Source: Nyssa sinensis
Lineage: Eukaryota; Streptophyta; Magnoliopsida; Cornales; Nyssaceae
DNA: 64,000 nt
Direction of reading: 5' to 3'
Assembly: GCA_008638375.1 (NCBI GenBank)
Contig: CM018052.1
Location: 31,070,239-31,134,238, forward strand
Shown in pieces: positions 57,848 through 64,000 of this stretch. Position 1 is the stretch's first letter. Each line of letters opens with the position of its first letter. The notes under the pieces are model-generated. The model saw only the letters and a program-made list of their open reading frames with translations, did not search any database and was not told the DNA's origin. The position numbers were made by a program, and so were the translations under genes.

Positions 57848-59313
57848 TCTACTGAAGGCTCTACTGTGGCACGCCTCATCAGCTCCACCGCCCCTTTAAA
57901 ATTCTTGTTCCTCAGTTCCATCTCTGCCCACTCACATCAAACACTAGCCAGATTATCAACGGTCTTATAGTTGACTTGTACTGCCTTATCAAAAATCACT
58001 CTTGCATTGGCAGTATCTTTGTGATTCTCATACAACTTAGCAAAAGCAACCCACAATGCATGAGGCTTCCCCACAGCTTTCATGGGATCAACAGTCCTCA
58101 CAGCCTCAGTGTAGGTCAGAATTTGCTTTGTAGGATTACCCTCAAAAAGCTTGACTCGATGGTGCCACTGTTCCACATTATGTGGGTTTTGGCGGAGAAG
58201 GACACTGTTAGCCAGTTCTGGCCTCCTATTCATGAGATGTTCCAATCGTGCCAACCTCAAATCAACATCTTTGTCATCACACAACCAAAATCTTTTGAGC
58301 TTCTTCTCAAGCTTTGACACATTTAAACGGTCATCTTCATCGTCTCCCTCAACATTATTTTCTTCACCACCATCTTTCTCATCACTCTCACTCATTTCCT
58401 CCATCTTCAAATCCAGCATACTCTCTTCAAATTGTGAGTACGCATCAAAAATCACACTAAAATCCCTCACAGTAACTACTGTAGCCATGCCCTCCTCAAA
58501 TATATCCCTCGCTTTCTCCACTAAGTTCCTCCTGATATAATAATCCGCAAGTGAAGTCCAAAGCCTCCCAACCTCATCCGTGAACTTCCTAATCCCTCCC
58601 CGAATTATTGCATCTACATTCATGCCTGAAACTTCCTTCGCATGCTGCGTGAGCAAATCACATAGTTCAAGCCACAATCTATGTTTCGTCTTTCCCTTTA
58701 TCGAATAAAACTGGTCATCATTTAAAACCCCCGCTAATCTCTCCGCCGCCTCTTGCCAAAGACTCGAATTGACCACAAATTCAATAAAATCTTCAATATG
58801 CGACGGGTCGTATTTCAAATATCTTCGATAAACCCTCAGTGAAGTCTCAATTGGGACACCCTTTTGGCTCACAAATACTAAATAGAGTTCCCAAATTCGA
58901 TCGTGTTGCGTCACAGGCAATGCACATAGAGCGCGATCAAAGGTGCGGCGAGTGCGAGTGAGAAGCTTTTGATCAATTAGGATTTGTAAATACATGATCC
59001 AACTACGAGGCATTTTGTGCATTGTGACCAAAGCTCTTTCAAAAGTATTGTTTAGTGCTTGGTACTGTGATTGTGTGATGGGGAGGCTCCGAAGGACTTC
59101 GAGGCGTTCGCGAAGATAAGCGTTCCAGAGTTTGTACCTTCCAGGTAGGGCTTTGAGCGCTCGTTCGTAGATGACGGCTCGCTTCTTGAATGGTGCCTCG
59201 GTTCTAGCGATTAGGTAACGCCACCATAGCTTCAAGCTGAAGGGATTGCGGAGGAGCTCCTCCTCGTACAGAAGGTCGTCTTGGCTGGTGTAGAGCTTTT
59301 GTGGAATGGATAT

Positions 59314-60604
59314 GCCCGGTGGATTTGCAGAGTGGTAGGCAATTGAATTCGAGAAATGCAGAGAGAGGACTTTAGTGGTTCCTAAACCCTATCATCCTCA
59401 GGAAAATGAAATACAGAAAACAAAAACCGAAAGGGGAATTAAGATCGGACATTGCAGGAAGCATGTTAAGCACTGTTCGGTTATAATATCATATTGTTAA
59501 AATATATATGGAAGCTGGAGAACACGAACACCATTCAGCACGACAGAATAGTTTTTCTATTTTTCTTTTCTTTTCTTTTTTTCTTCCTCATACAAATTTT
59601 TTTTTTTTTTTAAGATGAACAGATGAATCATTTTATATCCTAAGTGAAAATATATTTTCCCCCCTTAATACTAGACAGAATATACACTTACCATTCGATG
59701 ATTGACATGATTATGTATATAATTCACTCAAAAACGTTTTACTTTTTGATAAACTAGAAAAATTGGATCTATACTTTTTATCTGATTATCCTTTATATAT
59801 CCAATCTTGGATCATGCAAAATTGAGATTCGTGATCCAACATCACAAATACCAATTCAATATAATCATTGGATCACAGTGGAATGTCAAAAACAACTAAA
59901 AATGTATTAAATTACATATTGTCAAATGAGCACACTCACCAGATACCAAACTAGAAATCTTTACTTACAATTTACAAACTAAAGCTCTGAATTTTTTTTT
60001 CTCCTTTTTTCAATCCTGCATCTCCTGATGTTAAGCTTGTCTAATATTCTCCTAAAAAATTGTTAAATAATGTAATCAATTCGATAGATAGTTCAATGAA
60101 AATTACATGGCACGCTAATGATTTGAAAATAATAAAAATAATTATACTGACATCTTCTTTACTAACTAATAATTGCATATAGTAACTGTAACATTTTTGA
60201 AATCATATAATATCTCTCTTAACCTTGTTTATTATGAAAAATACAAAAATACCAAATTACCCATATAATTATCTCTTAAACTAAAACTCTCTCAAACCAA
60301 CCTGGTGAAGAAGACACAATCAAATGTCATCAAGAATATGAAGACAACGATCGAATGTTTCGGAGTTTTATTCAAGAAGTTGTCTATCATCAGCAAGTTC
60401 ATTAATGAAAGAGGCGATAGTGATCGTCAGTTCATTATTAATGGAGACAGTGTGGTTTTCTCTTTTTTCTTTTCTCTTTCCATCATATTCTCACTCCCCT
60501 CTCTTTCTCCACCCATCTCTCTCCCTCCAAGTTTGCCACACCATCGAAAGATATGGATATTTATATGTATATTTATATACTCGAGAACCACATCTTAATA
60601 ATTG
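59314..60604. other. Upstream flank of the SYF1 pseudogene
   Basis: The first 100 bp would be the former SYF1 leader (minus strand). The rest is AT-rich with a CT-rich tract at 60455-60535. No other gene is supported. Confidence 0.4.
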
Positions 60605-62237
60605 CATGTCACACCCCGAATTCCATGAACCCGAAGTGTGAGCAGAAACGAAATAAGAAAATAAAACAAAAGACAATTTAATGGATTCAATTAAACATAC
60701 ATTCATTCCTTCAACATATACTCACGTAAAGCGCATTCAATAAATATATCTTACATGTTATTTGGACTTAAGCCCTTACATCAGAAAATATGCCCCAAGG
60801 GCCCATTATCCTTCTAAGTTCATGTCTCCTCTACTCTGCAAGACTTCCTCAAGTCTCAAGTGCTGGGAGCGTCATTTGTAATATGATATCCCACGAATGG
60901 GTCAGTACAACTGCTGGTATGACATAATGATAATGCAATGAACAAAATTAAGGCGTGGCATGTACAAGTGTACATTTATAATCTACAGTCTATTCAATTT
61001 ATCAACATAATGCAAAGGCTGTATGTGTGACACACCCATGCAAACTCTATGCCACACCCATGTCTCGTTTACGGATTCACTTCCGATGGATCCTGAGTAC
61101 CAATGTCCCGTTCACAGATCGCATCCGTTGGATACTGGGCACCAATGCAATGGCCAATTTTGGGTTTTTCACCACAGGATCTACACCCTCATAATGCATA
61201 GCACCGCGTGCTCAACCCACACTATGCTTTCAAGAATCACACTATGCCAATATGTCTTGATTCCATCATGCAATAATGCAGTCTCAATGAAGCATCTTAC
61301 CAACACATGAAGCATGCTTTAAATAATGCGTTATACTTGAAACAACAATAACATTTGAATCACACAACTCCATATGCATGTGTGCTACACACAATCAATG
61401 TAAACATGTACTCAAGTCATACATTCGCAATCTTAACAACTCTTCAAGAACATACATCACGTACATCACTAACACATAAAACAAATCATAAATCCAAAGA
61501 ACAATAAAGAATACACAAACACATAAACAATCAACTCTAGGTTTTGTTTCAAAGCAATCATTTCCTATGTGATTTTCTAATATCAAATAAACATATGATT
61601 CATCCAATCAACATACAAATCACTCCTAAACTTAATCATATTTCTTACTTACCAAAATATCATACCTGGAAGGGTTTGTCTCAACCCTAAGGAATTGTGT
61701 CCGCTACGCAGCCAAACCAATCGGTGATAGCGCAGTCCTCTTATTGTATCCATCTAGAAGATCAAACCGTCATTTCCTTTCCTTTTGGTGTTCCTAAGAT
61801 TCACAAATATGTTTCAGTCTATTGTCACATGAATTTATGTTATTCATCAAATTTTATGTCTCTTTACTATTGATATCCTTTTCTTTTTTTTTAAACTTAA
61901 ATAGACTCTTATTGAATCCAGAATGTCAAACAATGTCGGTTTGGGCTTTTGCGGAATTCAATTAGGACTTCTGCACTAAAAAGGGCAAAACGATCATTTT
62001 ATACTTTTACGAGTTCTTACTTCTCATGACCTATTTTAGCAAATCGGACTCCACAGTTAAGTCCGGAATGCTCAAAATAATTAAAATTTACTATTATTTT
62101 ATTTTAATCGAAGTCCGTTTGACTACTTTTCGACTTAGGGTCATTTTAGTAATTTTCCCTCTTAAATTATTTAAATTAAATATTATTTTATTACTCGGGT
62201 CAATTCACAATTAACCATAAATTCTGGGCATAATTAT

Positions 62238-62355
62238 AATTCCATAAAGTTCGATTCTAACTTGAAATAACTAAACAATAATTAAGTCTAAACAATAATT
62301 CCATAAAGTTCGATTCTAACTTGAAATAACTAAACAATAATTAAGTCTAACCTTG
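62238..62355. repeat. 59-bp tandem duplication
   Basis: AATTCCATAAAGTTCGATTC starts at 62238 and again at 62297, and the two units appear identical through ATAATTAAGTCTAA. The lack of divergence suggests a recent duplication. Confidence 0.95.
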
Positions 62356-62674
62356 TTTGGTTGCAGTCAATGTTTCACTGGCACTGCAATCATCATTTAT
62401 CTCTCCACCAACACCTACTACTGAATTTCAGATACTGGGCCACAATCACATAACATCATATCCCCCCAACCTTTCATAGCTTTAAATCTAATCTCAATTC
62501 AGCAAAAACTGTCTCTTTATATCATACCATCATATGGTTATCATATAGGTGAGGTAGCTTCCTGAAGAACAGGGGTTATCAAACCACTATTGATTTGCCA
62601 CAACAATAGAAATGTTTATACTACTAATACAGGTAAAAGTTTTCCTATCTCTACAGCTCTTGCTGCAATTTTCG

Positions 62675-62716
62675 TATATATATATATATATATATGTATG
62701 TATATATATATATATA
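62675..62716. repeat. (TA)n microsatellite
   Basis: A TA tract interrupted by one GTATG. Confidence 0.95.
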
Positions 62717-64000
62717 AAATGGAACAGATTAGATAGTGGTTGCCAATTCCACTACGACCTCTGTCTCAGCTTCCTCTTGCGTAAAAATCCCCTTGTTCAC
62801 AAGTAATGTCTATTCTTCAATCCGTGAATAGCATCAGGAACCTTTAGAACTGCAAGCCCAAAGACCACCGCTTGGTTAACTTGACTACAAACGGCATCAA
62901 GCACTTCTTTTGCACACACTACCTGAATGGAGTTTTACCCCCAATCCGCCTGATATTGCTGTCGTTCCCTTGACAACAAACTGCTTCCAACAAAAACTCT
63001 TAACAACCCATTCAAATCTTGCAACATCAGCTTCACTCAATATCAATTTAAACCCCCAAGGACCCTTCACCCAAACCGGATCAACAGCCCTCAAGAATCC
63101 ATTCTAATTCTTAGAGGCACGGGGACAGAATTTTGTCCAGCTGCTGCTATTGCACTTCCTCCACTTTTCCCCAGGCCTGCTGCAACACTGCAGCTACTCC
63201 ATGTCCTGAACTCCGGCTGCTCCTGTCTATCATCAAGGCCAGTCCACAGCTGCACCTCAGATCTTGCAACAGCAGCTCCAATTGCTGCAGGTAAATCCAA
63301 AACCCGTAGCCCCCAATCTTCATTGTTGGACAGCAGTTCCACTGCCGATGCCGCCTCCCCTTTGTTCTTCCAATTTCCTCCAGGTTTTTCACAAAATCCA
63401 GTAACTTATGTTGCATAAATGTCTCCCTTTTTCTTTCTTTTTTTCTTTGATTTTTCTCTTTGTTGTACGCCTCACACACACATAAATATATACACTTATT
63501 TTACTTCCTGCACCGCCCCCACATGCTTATACATATATATAAATCTTTTTGCCTGCTACACGACACTCTCTGCTCCACCACCACAAACACACACATGCAT
63601 ATGTATATATATAATTGTCTCTCTTGTTGTCATGCTACACGTGGACACACATAGCTGCTGCACCGCCCCCTTTTCCCCAAATCTCTCTTTTTCTCCTGTT
63701 GTACGCTGCCAGCACTACGCCTACTTCCTTCACTTGCTTTTCTTCTTTTTATTTTGTTTCTTTTTCTTTTGTCTTCTTTCACTTTAGGTATATTATATAT
63801 TATATGTATATTGTATAATATCACACACACACACGCCACATACTCAACCGACACACACCAAACACGCTGCACACACTTTTCTCATTTCCTCAATTCTTGT
63901 CCTACCGTAACACCACACACATACATGCATTTATATACATATTTTCCTACTGCAACAACCCTTTTAATTGACTTTTCTTTTGATCCTTTCTTTTCTTTTT

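Larger units (their letters stand above)
52192..59313 (-). pseudogene. SYF1: SYF1 (spliceosomal HAT-repeat protein), non-processed pseudogene
   Basis: Exons in order: 59313-57834, 55646-55462, 55376-55206, 54173-53774 and 52648-52192, with GT-AG borders. SYF1/XAB2 is a superhelical HAT-repeat scaffold of the NineTeen (Prp19) complex in the spliceosome. Exon 1 encodes LYTSQDDLLYEEELLRNPFS, LKLWWRYLIAR and repeated HAT units through NPHNVEQWHHRVKLFEGNPT. The C-terminus EIAQKDVPAAVFGGLVRKRE and, in another frame, LERIKRQRRG is also present. Lesions: the expected start (MSIPQKLY) reads ATA at 59311-59313; Trp in VWCEWAEME is TGA at 57937-57939; about 19 codons are missing between KRAM and EIYIARAAEIFGV near 54090; an extra T near 53966 shifts the frame before ELEKNLGE; and two further shifts and a TGA lie in the last exon. 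Introns are retained, so this is a duplicated gene copy and not a retrocopy. Confidence 0.9.
60607..64000. mobile_element. Repeat-like region, possibly LTR-derived, open at the window end
   Basis: The region begins TGTCACACCCCGAATTCC, a start common among plant LTR-type repeats, and carries AAAAGGGCAAAACGATCATT and GGGTCATTTTAGTAATTTTC segments that are frequent in plant retroelements. No gag-pol coding was found and no closing end is visible, so the class is uncertain. From 62600 onward it is CA/CT-rich with many short open frames, none recognisable. Confidence 0.35.

Noticed and set aside
58151..58540. Plus-strand Ser-rich 129-codon frame
   Set aside because: It is the antisense shadow of the acidic region of SYF1 exon 1.
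62894..63480. Overlapping open frames with Ala/Gly/Gln-rich products on the minus strand
   Set aside because: Composition follows the CTGC-rich repeat. No motif or splice structure supports a gene.

Overview
The window looks like an AT-rich nuclear segment from a seed plant, most likely a woody eudicot. Genes are split by GT-AG introns, codon use is AT-leaning, and the space between genes is filled with degraded LINEs, hAT and Tourist-type elements, microsatellites and local tandem duplications. No species can be named from the sequence alone. Nothing prokaryotic, viral or organellar was seen.

Three host genes look intact. (1) A minus-strand, apparently single-exon TatD-family metal-dependent hydrolase at 15198-16142. 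(2) A plus-strand ARF-GAP gene of the AGD5/NEVERSHED type, 11 coding exons from 28494 to 38009, with a 4.3-kb first intron that holds a LINE fragment and smaller introns that hold Tourist-like MITEs. (3) A plus-strand two-exon gene at 47241-48625 for a membrane-anchored DUF4408/DUF761 protein. A fourth host locus, the spliceosomal HAT-repeat protein SYF1 (minus strand, 59313-52192), keeps its introns but has lost its start codon and carries nonsense changes, frameshifts and an internal deletion. I call it a non-processed pseudogene.

The left 12 kb is the most unusual part. A minus-strand, five-exon plant-mobile-domain (PMD/MAIN-like) gene with two in-frame stops (5137-2675) is followed, in the same orientation, by exon fragments of two unrelated host genes: VARICOSE/EDC4 (mRNA decapping) and cytochrome b5 reductase. 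Upstream, two homologous termini (9890-10275 and 11340-11762) carry an array of GCGTATAA/TTATACGC palindromes and a GC-rich, promoter-like leader. Taken together this suggests a PMD-bearing transposon that captured host exons (a Pack-type chimera) plus a second, shorter relative. That interpretation is inference.

The centre (17-23 kb) holds hAT elements: one with a perfect 8-bp target duplication (17291-18150), one with a 7/8 duplication (22619-23147), and between them a rearranged transposase relic with a BED zinc finger, a C-terminal SQTTSSSGCER motif and a 642-bp tandem duplication. A third hAT-type element sits about 60 bp beyond the SYF1 pseudogene stop. The 40-46 kb and 49-51 kb stretches are AT-rich desert. 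The last 3.4 kb is repeat-like sequence of uncertain class, possibly LTR-related.
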